Origin: CAYWMY01 sp046352935
Lineage (GTDB): Bacteria > Pseudomonadota > Gammaproteobacteria > Steroidobacterales > Steroidobacteraceae
Assembly (NCBI GenBank): GCA_046352935.1
Contig: JAXMGR010000011.1
Span: 62,001-126,000, forward strand
Reading direction: 5' to 3'
Length of the DNA: 64,000 bases
A program made the position numbers and the translations under genes. Numbering within the stretch: position 1 is the first letter of the stretch; each line of letters starts with the position of its first letter. Shown here piece by piece: positions 25,439-33,949 of this stretch. The notes below the pieces were generated by a model. It saw nothing but the letters and a program-made list of their open reading frames with translations. It did not search any database and had not been told where the DNA came from.

Positions 25439-25947
25439 GCGGGCTCCTTCAGCATCGCGCGCACCTGGCTCACGTACTCGCTCTCGTCCCCCGGCTTGTA
25501 GGCGCGGTGCAGCCAGCGCACGCGGCCCCTGCGGTCCACGAGGATCGTCGTGGGCATGCCGCTGACTCCGTACTGCTTCGTCACGACATTGGTCCGGTCG
25601 AACAGGATCGGGAAGCCGACCGGTGTCTGCGCGAGGAACCGCTCTGCGTCGCCGGTTTCCGACTCGACGTTCACGCCCAGCATCGTGAAGCCGAGTGGAC
25701 CGTACTTGCGATGGATCTGGTCGAGGATCGGGAACTCCTGGCGGCAGGGTCCGCACCAGCTCGCCCAGAAATTGATCATCACGACCTGGCCGCGCAGCGC
25801 GGCGAGCGACACGGGCTTTCCGCCACGTGCCGGCAGCGTGAAGTCCGGCGCCGGTGCGGCGGCGTCGTCGGCCACCACTGGCCCGAGCCAGGCGATGGCT
25901 GTGGCGACCGCGAGCAGGCAGGAGCGGAGGGGATTGCGCTTCGGCAT
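25435..25947 (-). CDS. TlpA-like thioredoxin-fold protein, exported
   Basis: The 170-residue protein has a signal peptide (to about residue 26) and a TlpA/ResA-type domain: FTLPARGGKPVSLAALRGQVVMINFWASWCGPC with the redox pair Cys65/Cys68, then GVNVESE and the cis-Pro loop GMPTTILVDRRG. It would work as a periplasmic thiol reductant, for example keeping heme-binding or DUF4266 cysteines reduced. It lies 14 bases after the barrel lipoprotein gene and overlaps the DUF4266 start. A second TlpA-like gene lies at 35739-36251. Confidence 0.92.
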   Translation of the reverse strand: MPKRNPLRSCLLAVATAIAWLGPVVADDAAAPAPDFTLPARGGKPVSLAALRGQVVMINFWASWCGPCRQEFPILDQIHRKYGPLGFTMLGVNVESETGDAERFLAQTPVGFPILFDRTNVVTKQYGVSGMPTTILVDRRGRVRWLHRAYKPGDESEYVSQVRAMLKEPA

Positions 25948-25961
25948 GGCGTGAGTCTCCG

Positions 25962-26660
25962 TCAGAAGAAGACCGAGAGACCGAGTGTCGCCTCGAAATT
26001 GTGGGTCTGCTTGCTGTTCCCGAGCAGGTCCATTTCCATGATGTGGTCACGGATGTCGAGGTGGGCGCCGAGCCAGTCGTTGATCAGTACGCGGCATCCG
26101 GCTCCGAGGGAGACCGTGAACCGGTCGTCCCCCGCGAACCGGGTGCTGCCGACGCCGCTCGTGACGTAGAGTGCGACCGGCATCGCCCGCTTCGAACCGA
26201 TGAAGACTTCGCCCGGCAGGAAATTCCAGCCGAAGCCGAGACTGTAATACGTGAACTTCCTCTGGCTGTCCGTCAGGATGCGCGCCGAGCCGGACAGCCG
26301 CTCGTAGCTCGACAGTCCCGCATCGGTCCGTCCGACCTTGGCCTCGGCAAAGAAGTCCTCGCTGATGTGGTAGGCGAGGCGTACCCCGTAGGACGGGTTG
26401 ACTTCGAAATCCTCGACCGACATCGAGCCGACGTCGACGCCGACTTCCCAGTTCTCCTTGTCGATCTTCGGGACCTCGATCCTGCGACGCTCGACCTCCG
26501 GTTCGATGGGCGACGCCGGCGCGCTGTCCCGTGTGGCAGCCGTCCCGGGAGCCTCGGTGGTCTCGGTCGCGGCGGCGCGGTCATGCCACGGCAGCCAGCT
26601 GCAACCGGACGCGAGCGCGCCGAGCCCGGTCAGAAGAAGAACGCGAAGCCGAGTTTCCAT
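25962..26660 (-). CDS. Outer-membrane beta-barrel lipoprotein (myxobacterial-type OMP family)
   Basis: The 232-residue protein starts METRLRVLLLTGLGALASGC, with Cys20 in a lipobox. An Ala/Thr/Pro-rich linker and a charged segment (EVERRRIEVPKIDKENWEVGVDVG) follow, then an eight-strand-like barrel ending GLSVFF. The GxxxxxE...YGVRLAYHISEDFFAEAKVG pattern resembles the small barrel family first named from Myxococcus. Its start lies 31 bases inside the 3' end of the SH3-barrel gene, so translation is coupled. It is probably a structural partner of the neighbouring barrel. Confidence 0.82.
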   Translation of the reverse strand: METRLRVLLLTGLGALASGCSWLPWHDRAAATETTEAPGTAATRDSAPASPIEPEVERRRIEVPKIDKENWEVGVDVGSMSVEDFEVNPSYGVRLAYHISEDFFAEAKVGRTDAGLSSYERLSGSARILTDSQRKFTYYSLGFGWNFLPGEVFIGSKRAMPVALYVTSGVGSTRFAGDDRFTVSLGAGCRVLINDWLGAHLDIRDHIMEMDLLGNSKQTHNFEATLGLSVFF

Positions 26661-27373
26661 TCGTTGTTTTCCTGGTTGTCGTCACGATCCGTGAACGTGA
26701 CGTAGCTCTTGTACTCGCCGCGCATGATGAACCGCTTCGTCAGGTAGATCTTCGCGCCGAAGCCGACGAACGCCACCTGGTCGTTGCGGTCGACCGGCTG
26801 CACGATCGTGCCCTTGGGGTCGACGCGCAGCAGGCCGGTGCCGATCGTGAGGAAGGGCTGGACGCGCCAGTCAGGGCGGACGACGTGCGTCAGTGCGATT
26901 GTGCCCATCTGGCCGTTCGACGCGTCCCCGAGGAGGTGCGATACGCCGATTTCGCCGCTGAGATGCGGATTGAAGGCCCAGGAGAAATAGGCGTTGATGA
27001 CGCTCGCACCGCCGAAATCTCCCGCCATGAATCCGATCTCGCGGCGGTGCGAGCCGAAGTCCTCGCGGGAAGGCACCGGCAGGTCGAGCCGCTCACGATC
27101 CGGACCGAGCGTCAGGCGCAGCTGCGACCGGTGCACCCATCCTTCGCGTTCGCGGCTGTCGCGCACCTTGAACCAGTCCGTGCGCTCCTTGAGCACGACG
27201 ACGGTCTCGCCCTTCGCGGCGACATTGAAGACGGGAAAGCCGCGCCCGGGTCCGGTGTGCATCTCGATGTAGGGATCTGCGACCTCGACGGAGAGCAGTG
27301 CCCTGCGCGCGGCGTGTGCCGCGCCCGGCAGCAGGCCGCCGACGAGCGAGAGCACGACGATCAGGGTCCGCAT
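26630..27373 (-). CDS. SH3-domain plus outer-membrane beta-barrel protein
   Basis: The 247-residue protein has a signal peptide (MRTLIVVLSLVGGLLPGAAHA) and a bacterial SH3 domain at about 28-85 (VADPYIEMHTGPGRGFPVFNVAAKGETVVVLKERTDWFKVR, EGWVHRSQL). A small barrel of about 140 residues follows, ending GFAFFF. The SH3 part could bind peptidoglycan or a partner while the barrel sits in the outer membrane. I set the start at MRTLIV because upstream codons lack signal character. It begins four bases after the stop of the diheme lipoprotein gene, which ties that gene to this operon. Confidence 0.85.
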   Translation of the reverse strand: MRTLIVVLSLVGGLLPGAAHAARRALLSVEVADPYIEMHTGPGRGFPVFNVAAKGETVVVLKERTDWFKVRDSREREGWVHRSQLRLTLGPDRERLDLPVPSREDFGSHRREIGFMAGDFGGASVINAYFSWAFNPHLSGEIGVSHLLGDASNGQMGTIALTHVVRPDWRVQPFLTIGTGLLRVDPKGTIVQPVDRNDQVAFVGFGAKIYLTKRFIMRGEYKSYVTFTDRDDNQENNEWKLGFAFFF

Positions 27374-27377
27374 CAAG

Positions 27378-30017
27378 TCAGTTGACCGGAGCAGCGAACG
27401 GGTCGTTGTAGTACTGCGCACCGATGTCCAGCCATTCAGAGATCAGACGTTGTTCGGCGGCGGTGAGGAAGCCGGCATGCGTCGCTCCTGCCGCGAAGCG
27501 GCCGAAGAAGCGCGACGAAGCGAGCGCGCCGGCCGCACTCATCGACGGGGCCACGGCCACGGGAACCAGCGTCGGCTGCCCGGTCTGTGGATCGATCGGG
27601 CCCGGCACCAGCCGGTCCTGGAGCGCGCCCATGTTAACTTCCTGCTCGTTGTCCGCAAACAGCAGCTCCCGGTAGGAGATCACGTGATCCGGTTCCTCGG
27701 TCGAGGGCTCGCCCGAGAGATCGAGCTGTGCCGCCGGTACGCGAGGACCGTTCTGTGCGTCCCGCGGGCTGTGGCAGCTGGTGCAGGTGTGATCGGCGAG
27801 CACCGTGACGCCGTCCGCCGCCAGCGTCACACGGGGCGTGGTCCACAGCGGCTGGATGTGCTGCTCGTAATGGATGACGACGCGACACAGGCTGTTCCAG
27901 GCGGTCTGGCACGCGGCTGTCGTCGGCGCCGGCGTGGTGAGGTCCGTGTAGCGATACGCGAACGAGGTATCCTTCGCGCGGCCGGCACTCGCCGGATCCG
28001 TCCACACGTCCTCGAAACGCGGGTCCAAGGCGGGCAGCAGCGCCGCGCAGTCGGTCTGGCAGCTGATGCGTGCGCGCACCTCGGCCATGGTCTCTCCGCT
28101 GTTGGCGAACAGTGCCGGATCGGTTCCCGGGAACGGCTGGCCGGTGGTCGGTGCGCCGGGATTCGCGGATGCGAACAGTCCCTCGCGGCCGTGGGAGATG
28201 CGTTGAGTGGTCCCCGAACGCACGGCCCCCGGAACGTGGCACCCGTTGCAGCTCCGGGTTTCCCCCGGCCGCAACTGCAGCCAGTTGTTGTGCCGTGGTG
28301 AGATCCGTCGGCCGTCCGCGTCGAGCACGGTGATCGCGAAGGCAACGTTGGCCGGCACCTTGACCCGCACCGAACCGTCGGGTTCCACGGGCGCGTAGCC
28401 GAGGATCTCGCGCATTCCGAGCCCGCCCGCGGCCCCGAATGCGGAACCGCGGAAGTCCCTGACGTCCTCGTCCGGCAGGCTGACGGCCTTTTCGATCCGC
28501 AGGAAACGCGCGGGGCGCTGGGCAGCGGTGGCGCTGGCTGGATTTCGCACCGAGGCGATGCCTCCGGGAGCGGTATCCACGCCGTCCAGGTCGTAGACGC
28601 TCCGGATGTTCAGGATGCCGACGCCTTCGGCCGCCAGGGTCGGGTCGAAGTCGATGCCCGGGACACGATCCAGAATGGTCGGTGGCACCGGAGACCTGGG
28701 CTGCATCGCGATGACCTCGGTGATCATCACGTCTTCCTGCGGCTCCACGATGGCCCGCTGCGTCTGGTCGCGCGGATCGTAGATCCAGATGCTGTAGAGC
28801 GGTGGCGCCGCAGGGCTGCCGGTGGCGATCGCGGCGTCCGTGCAGGGCACGATGCGGGTCCGGTCCAGCAGCCGGCACTGGGACCAGCTCACGAGCAGGC
28901 GGTTCGTGCCGTCCCAGAGTGGATACACACTGGCGTAGCGGCCACCCGGCGACACGCCGGTGACGGTGCGCACGTCATTGATGGTGAGGCGGGACTGCGC
29001 CGGGCCGGCCATGCCGGCGTTCGCGGCGGTGGGCTGCTCGTTCTCGACATAGGTTGCCGTGTCGATCAGCACGAGGTCCCCGCCCAGTTCAGTGCCGCCG
29101 AAGGGCCGCGCCAGCGCGACGACGCGTCCGTCCGGACGTGGCCGCGGCGACAGGAACTGGATCGTGGATCCGTTGCTGCCCGTGCCATGGCTGTTCGCGC
29201 CGTAGAGCAGCTGCAGATTCGAGCCATCCGGGTTGATCGTGTAGAGGTGCATGCCGCTCGGACCGGCATTGTCCCAGCGTGTGAAGACGATGCGGCCGTC
29301 AGGGAGCACGGCGGGATCGAGATCGTGGCTCTGGTTGAAGGAGATCTGCCTGATGCCTGTCCCGTCCGCGTTCATGACGTGGAGCACGAAACCCCATTCG
29401 CGGCGGTCCTCGTCCTCGGCAGCGAACTGCGGCTTGCTCTCGTCCAGCAGGATGCCTTTCGACTGCCGCTGGCGCGTCGAGGAGAAGACGATGCGACCGT
29501 CGGGCAGGTAATGCGGCGCAACGTCGTGGCCCTCCTCCGCGATCAGGTCCGATGAGATGACACGACGCAGCTTGTCCGTGTCGAGATCGTACTCGTAGAC
29601 GTTCCAGGTCGGCTGATCGACCTCGTCGGCGCCGGGGACGACCGGCTCGCGCATGGAGAACACCAGGCGGCGCCCGTCCCAGGAGGCATCGAGGTCGCGC
29701 ACATCCCACTTGCCGCCGGTGAGTTCTCCGGTGATGTTGTGTTCGCGCGCGGTGGGCAGTGCGCGGTCCCGGATGTAGACGTCCGCTCCCTCCTGGAACG
29801 TGCGCAGTCGCCGCACGTCTTCGTTTCCCTCGGGGAGGCTCCTCTTCACGTAAGCGATCGGGAAATCGACGGACACCGGATCCGGCCCCTGTCCGCTGCC
29901 GATGCCGACGCCCCCCGAGCCGCCGCTGGAGCATCCCGCGACACCGAGCAGGACGATCAGCAGGGACAACAGAATCGCGCCGGTGCTCCGAATGGTGATC
30001 ACTGTCTCGCTTTTCAT
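27378..30017 (-). CDS. Diheme beta-propeller lipoprotein (HzsA-like)
   Basis: The 879-residue protein has a lipoprotein signal (GAILLSLLIVLLGVAGCSSGG). A long WD40-like/PD40 propeller region follows with repeats such as DASWDGRRLVFSMR, HYLPDGRIVFSSTRQR and AVLPDGRIVFTRWD. Two c-type heme sites stand in the C-terminal half: CNGCH at 590-594 and CTSCH at 745-749. This architecture recalls the alpha subunit of hydrazine synthase and the many HzsA-related proteins outside anammox bacteria, whose function is unknown. Hydrazine synthesis is not implied here. The protein is likely tethered in the periplasm or at the cell surface as an electron carrier or enzyme. ATG 30017 was chosen for the signal peptide. 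It heads the six-gene operon. Confidence 0.85.
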   Translation of the reverse strand: MKSETVITIRSTGAILLSLLIVLLGVAGCSSGGSGGVGIGSGQGPDPVSVDFPIAYVKRSLPEGNEDVRRLRTFQEGADVYIRDRALPTAREHNITGELTGGKWDVRDLDASWDGRRLVFSMREPVVPGADEVDQPTWNVYEYDLDTDKLRRVISSDLIAEEGHDVAPHYLPDGRIVFSSTRQRQSKGILLDESKPQFAAEDEDRREWGFVLHVMNADGTGIRQISFNQSHDLDPAVLPDGRIVFTRWDNAGPSGMHLYTINPDGSNLQLLYGANSHGTGSNGSTIQFLSPRPRPDGRVVALARPFGGTELGGDLVLIDTATYVENEQPTAANAGMAGPAQSRLTINDVRTVTGVSPGGRYASVYPLWDGTNRLLVSWSQCRLLDRTRIVPCTDAAIATGSPAAPPLYSIWIYDPRDQTQRAIVEPQEDVMITEVIAMQPRSPVPPTILDRVPGIDFDPTLAAEGVGILNIRSVYDLDGVDTAPGGIASVRNPASATAAQRPARFLRIEKAVSLPDEDVRDFRGSAFGAAGGLGMREILGYAPVEPDGSVRVKVPANVAFAITVLDADGRRISPRHNNWLQLRPGETRSCNGCHVPGAVRSGTTQRISHGREGLFASANPGAPTTGQPFPGTDPALFANSGETMAEVRARISCQTDCAALLPALDPRFEDVWTDPASAGRAKDTSFAYRYTDLTTPAPTTAACQTAWNSLCRVVIHYEQHIQPLWTTPRVTLAADGVTVLADHTCTSCHSPRDAQNGPRVPAAQLDLSGEPSTEEPDHVISYRELLFADNEQEVNMGALQDRLVPGPIDPQTGQPTLVPVAVAPSMSAAGALASSRFFGRFAAGATHAGFLTAAEQRLISEWLDIGAQYYNDPFAAPVN

Positions 30018-30188
30018 GGCCAGCGTCCCGATCATGCGTGAAGCCGTGTCGTCACATCGCCAAGCGGTTAACGGAACGTCGCTCGAAAACGAGGCTTTTT
30101 CCCGCCACGCAGGCTGCATCACACGGCGCTGCGCGTCGCGAGCCTACACGTATGTTCATCTCGTTTGGAATGTCGCAGTTGGGAGACA

Positions 30189-30217
30189 TTACTGCGGCAC
30201 GACCGCGTGGCTATAGT
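30189..30217 (+). promoter_or_regulatory. Possible promoter in the divergent region
   Basis: TATAGT at 30212-30217 is a five-of-six -10 match, with TTACTG 17 bases upstream at 30189-30194 as a weak -35. It would drive the rightward operon beginning at 30281. The 263-base region separates the two divergent operons and must also hold a leftward promoter, which I could not pick out. Confidence 0.4.
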
Positions 30218-30280
30218 CGCCGCGACGTCGAGTTCGCCGTGCACCCGGATGCGCCGCGATCGACACAGGGAGGACGACAC

Positions 30281-31447
30281 ATGGCGACATGCACCACGCG
30301 ACGCGGCTGTGCCCTGGCGGCTGTGATCGTTCTGTCGTGCGCCGGCACGACGGTGCTGGCGGGACCGCGTGAGCAGGCCAAGCGTATGCACGAACGCATC
30401 GCGGGCGTCCCGCCGGCCGCTTCCGTACTCGCTGCGATGGAGTCCGACATCGCTGCCGGCCGCGCCGTGGACGCCGCCTATGCGGCCATGGACAACCCGG
30501 CGTTCTACAACGTGACCCTCAAGAACTTCGTCACGCCATGGACGAACCGGGAACAGACGATGTTCGCGCCTCTGAACGACTACACCGCGACCGTCATCGG
30601 CATGGTCCGGGACGACGTGCCCTTCGACCAGGCGCTGTCCGCAGACATTCTGTACGTCGGGCGTCCGGGGCTCGGTGCACCTGCCGTTTCTCCAGCCGGC
30701 AACGACCACTATGCGGACCTCGAGCGGCGCGGGGTCGACCTGAGGGACGGCCTCGAACGCACCACCCAGTCTGCTGCATATGGCCTTCCGGCCGCGGCCA
30801 CGGCCGGTGTCGTGACGACACGTGCAGCTGCACAGGCGTTCTTCGTCGCGGGTACGAACCGCGCGATGTTCCGCTACACGCTCCTGAACCATCTGTGCCG
30901 GGACCTGGAGCAGGTGAACGATACTTCGCGACCCAGTGACCGGATCCGGCAGGACATCAGCCGCAGCCCGGGCGGTGACAGCCGGCTGTTCCTGAACAAC
31001 TGCGTGGGCTGTCATGCCGGCATGGATCCGCTCGTGCAGGCCTACGCCTATTACAACTACGACGAGTCGCAGGGCCGACTCGTCTATACGCCGGGGCAGG
31101 TCCAGCCCAAGTACCTGATCAATTCCGAGAACTTCAAGCCGGGGTTCGTGACCCGCAGTGACCAGTGGGACAACTACTGGCGCAAGGGTCAGAACGCGCT
31201 GCTCGGCTGGGAGCAGACGCTGCCGGGCACCGGGGCCGGCGCGAAGTCGATGGGACAGGAACTCGCTGCGACCACGGCGTTCGCCTCCTGTCAGGCCGAG
31301 AAGGTCTTCCGCGCGGTATGCCTGCGGACACCGAACAATGCCGCCGACCGTCAGCGCGTGGGCAGCATGACGAGTGCTTTCCGCGCGGGTGGATACCGCA
31401 TGCGGCAGCTGTTCGCGGACGCCGCCGTCTACTGCATGGGTCAGTGA
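30281..31447 (+). CDS. Exported monoheme c-type protein of unknown family
   Basis: The 388-residue protein has a signal peptide (LAAVIVLSCAGTTVLAG) and one heme site, CVGCH at 241-245, within NNCVGCHAGMDPLVQAYAYYNYDE. AGGGAGGACG precedes ATG 30281. Other segments include NVTLKNFVTPWTNREQTMFAPLNDYTATVIGMVRDDVPFDQ and late cysteines (FASCQAEKVFRAVC) that could form a disulfide. I do not recognise the family beyond the heme motif. It is the first gene of the rightward operon, ten bases before a diheme lipoprotein gene, and likely works with it and the DUF1501 protein. Confidence 0.8.
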   Translation: MATCTTRRGCALAAVIVLSCAGTTVLAGPREQAKRMHERIAGVPPAASVLAAMESDIAAGRAVDAAYAAMDNPAFYNVTLKNFVTPWTNREQTMFAPLNDYTATVIGMVRDDVPFDQALSADILYVGRPGLGAPAVSPAGNDHYADLERRGVDLRDGLERTTQSAAYGLPAAATAGVVTTRAAAQAFFVAGTNRAMFRYTLLNHLCRDLEQVNDTSRPSDRIRQDISRSPGGDSRLFLNNCVGCHAGMDPLVQAYAYYNYDESQGRLVYTPGQVQPKYLINSENFKPGFVTRSDQWDNYWRKGQNALLGWEQTLPGTGAGAKSMGQELAATTAFASCQAEKVFRAVCLRTPNNAADRQRVGSMTSAFRAGGYRMRQLFADAAVYCMGQ

Positions 31448-31457
31448 GGGAGCCGCC

Positions 31458-33929
31458 ATGCGCGATACCGGGACGATCATCGGCTGGTTCCGCGGCGTCG
31501 CCGCCGCCGTACTTTCGGCCGCACTGCTGGCCGGCTGCGGCGGCGGTGCCGACACGGTCGAGAATCCTCTCTCCAACGGTCCCGGTGGCTCGATCGCCAA
31601 CTACAACGGCCCGCCGCCCGCGAGCCAGGACATCCAGGCGTTCAAGACCCATCTCTGGGACAACGTCAGCGCCAGCAACCGCTGCGGCGGTTGCCACGTC
31701 GCGAACCAGCAGGCACCGCAGTTCGCGCGCTCGGACGACATCAATCTCGCCTATCAGGCCGCCAACACGGTCGTGAACCTCGGGGATCCCGCCAGTTCAC
31801 GCCTCGTCACCAAGGTCGCCAGCGGTCACAACTGCTGGCAGGCGAGCACGCAGGCCTGCGCCGATCAGATGACGGCGTGGATCCGTAACTGGGCCAGTGC
31901 GACAGCCACGGGCTCGACCCGCCAGATCCGGCTGCAGGCGCCGCCGGACCGCGTCGTTGGTGGCAGCAAGTCGTTCCCGTCGAGCTCAGCCGACTTCGCG
32001 TCCACCGTGCATCCGCTGCTGCTGCAGTACTGCTCCCGCTGCCATTCGAGCACGGCGAAGATCCCGCAGTCTCCGTTCTTCGCGGCCGCCGATCCCGACG
32101 TCGCCTACGCTGCGGTTCGGCCGAAGATCAATCTCGACGACCCGAAGAGTTCGCGCCTGGTGCTGCGGCTCCGCGAGGAGTTCCACAATTGCTGGAGCGA
32201 TTGCGGCCAGAACGCCACGACGATGGAGAACGCGATTCGCGACCTTGCGGGGCGTGTGCCCGTGACACAGGTCGATCCCGCGCTGGTGCTGTCCAGGGCG
32301 CTGACGCTCTACGACGGCACCGTCGCGAGCGGTGGCAATCGGTACGACAGCAACGTGATCGCGTTGTACGAATTCAAGACCGGTACCGGCACGGTCGCCT
32401 ACGACACCAGCGGCGTCGAGCCGGCGCTCAATCTCACCTTGTCCGGCGACGTGTCGTGGGTCGGCGGCTGGGGCATCAACCTGCGCAGTGGCAAGGCCCA
32501 GGGGTCCACCTCGGCGAGCCGCAAGCTGCACGACCTCATCCGTGCGACGGGCGAGTACTCCATCGAGGCCTGGGTCGCGCCCGCGAACGTGACGCAGGAG
32601 GATGCCTACATCGTTTCCTACTCTGGGGGCACGACCGCGCGCAATGTCACGCTGGGCCAGAAGCAGTACGACTACGAGCACTACCTCCGGACCACGGGCA
32701 CGGGCCTCAATGGTGAGCCGCGTGTGGCGACGCCGTCGGCCCAGGAGGTCCTGCAGGCCACCCTGCAGCACGTCGTCATCACCTGGGATGCCAGCAACGG
32801 CCGCCGGATCTACGTCAATGGAGAGCTCGTGCCCGTGACCGACGCCACAGCGGGTACCTCGATCGCTGACTGGAACGACACCTTCGCGCTCGTGCTCGGC
32901 AACGAGGTCTCGAACGACCGGCGCTGGCAGGGTGTGCTCAAGCTCGTCGCGATCCACAACCGGGCGTTGAGCGCGACGCAGATCCGGCAGAACTTCAGCG
33001 CGGGCGTCGGCGAGCGCTTCTACCTGCTGTTCAACGTCTCTTCGATCGTCAACGTGCCGCAGGCCTTCGTGATGTTCGAGGTCAGCCAGTACGATTCCTA
33101 TTCCTACCTGTTCGACAAGCCGGTGTTCATCAGTCTCGACGCCGGCGCGCGGCCCGATGGCATCCGGATCAAGGGCATGCGGATCGGCATGAATGGCGCC
33201 GAGGTCAGGGTGGGGCAGGCCTACGTTCCGATGGACACCGTGGTCAACGCCTCCGGCTACGACCCTGCGAAGGGATTCCCGCTGGCATCGGTCGGGACCG
33301 TCATCGGGCTGGACAAGGGCCCCGCGAGTGACATGTTCTTCCTGACCTTCGAACAGCTCGGTTCGCAGTCGCACGTCGTGACCGAGCCGGCTCCGCTCGC
33401 GCCTCCCCCGCCTCCGGACGGGGTCCCCGTGCCCGACATCGGGCTCAAGACGTTCGACGAGATCAACGCCACGATGTCCGTGGTCACCGGGATACCGGTG
33501 ACGGAGGCCGCCGTCGCCGCGACGTTCGACCGCGTCCGGCAGCAGCTGCCGATCAACGACGGCATCGAGACGTTCCTGTCGTCGCAGCAGGTCGGCGTGG
33601 CGCAGCTCGCGATCGAGTACTGCAACGCCCTCGTCGAGGATGTGTCGCGACGCACGACGGTGTTCCCGGGCTTCAATTTCTCGGCTCCGGCCGCGCAGGC
33701 GTTCGACACCCCTGCCGAGCGTGCGTTGGTCGTCGATCCTCTGGTCGCGCGGATGGTCGGACAGAACATCGGTTCGGAACCGACGGGGGCCGAGGTCCGC
33801 ACGGAAGTCGACGCGTTGATGACGCGGCTGTCGGCGTGCGGCGCCGGCTGCGCTGTGGATCGTACGGAGACCATCGTCAAGGCATCGTGCGCCGCCGTGC
33901 TCGGCAGCGCAGTGACGCTGCTGCAATAG
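31458..33929 (+). CDS. Diheme LamG-domain lipoprotein
   Basis: The 823-residue lipoprotein (VLSAALLAGCGGG) has two heme c sites in related N-terminal modules: CGGCH at 76-80 and CSRCH at 192-196. Each is followed by a similar Asn/Cys segment (HNCW). Residues about 300-515 form a laminin-G/concanavalin-like domain (YEFKTGTGTVAYDTSG, EYSIEAWVAP, HVVITWDASNGRRIYVNGEL). A Pro-rich linker (APPPPPDGVPVP) leads to a C-terminal domain of unknown type. LamG domains bind carbohydrates or proteins, so this may be a surface protein combining heme electron transfer with binding. It starts 10 bases after the monoheme gene and is followed by a DUF1501 gene. Confidence 0.85.
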   Translation: MRDTGTIIGWFRGVAAAVLSAALLAGCGGGADTVENPLSNGPGGSIANYNGPPPASQDIQAFKTHLWDNVSASNRCGGCHVANQQAPQFARSDDINLAYQAANTVVNLGDPASSRLVTKVASGHNCWQASTQACADQMTAWIRNWASATATGSTRQIRLQAPPDRVVGGSKSFPSSSADFASTVHPLLLQYCSRCHSSTAKIPQSPFFAAADPDVAYAAVRPKINLDDPKSSRLVLRLREEFHNCWSDCGQNATTMENAIRDLAGRVPVTQVDPALVLSRALTLYDGTVASGGNRYDSNVIALYEFKTGTGTVAYDTSGVEPALNLTLSGDVSWVGGWGINLRSGKAQGSTSASRKLHDLIRATGEYSIEAWVAPANVTQEDAYIVSYSGGTTARNVTLGQKQYDYEHYLRTTGTGLNGEPRVATPSAQEVLQATLQHVVITWDASNGRRIYVNGELVPVTDATAGTSIADWNDTFALVLGNEVSNDRRWQGVLKLVAIHNRALSATQIRQNFSAGVGERFYLLFNVSSIVNVPQAFVMFEVSQYDSYSYLFDKPVFISLDAGARPDGIRIKGMRIGMNGAEVRVGQAYVPMDTVVNASGYDPAKGFPLASVGTVIGLDKGPASDMFFLTFEQLGSQSHVVTEPAPLAPPPPPDGVPVPDIGLKTFDEINATMSVVTGIPVTEAAVAATFDRVRQQLPINDGIETFLSSQQVGVAQLAIEYCNALVEDVSRRTTVFPGFNFSAPAAQAFDTPAERALVVDPLVARMVGQNIGSEPTGAEVRTEVDALMTRLSACGAGCAVDRTETIVKASCAAVLGSAVTLLQ

Positions 33930-33949
33930 GACCCCTGGGAGAGCCACTC

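Noticed and set aside
27378..30017. Possibility that this window encodes hydrazine synthesis.
   Set aside because: HzsA-like architecture is widespread outside anammox bacteria; no HzsB/HzsC-type genes or other anammox genes are present.
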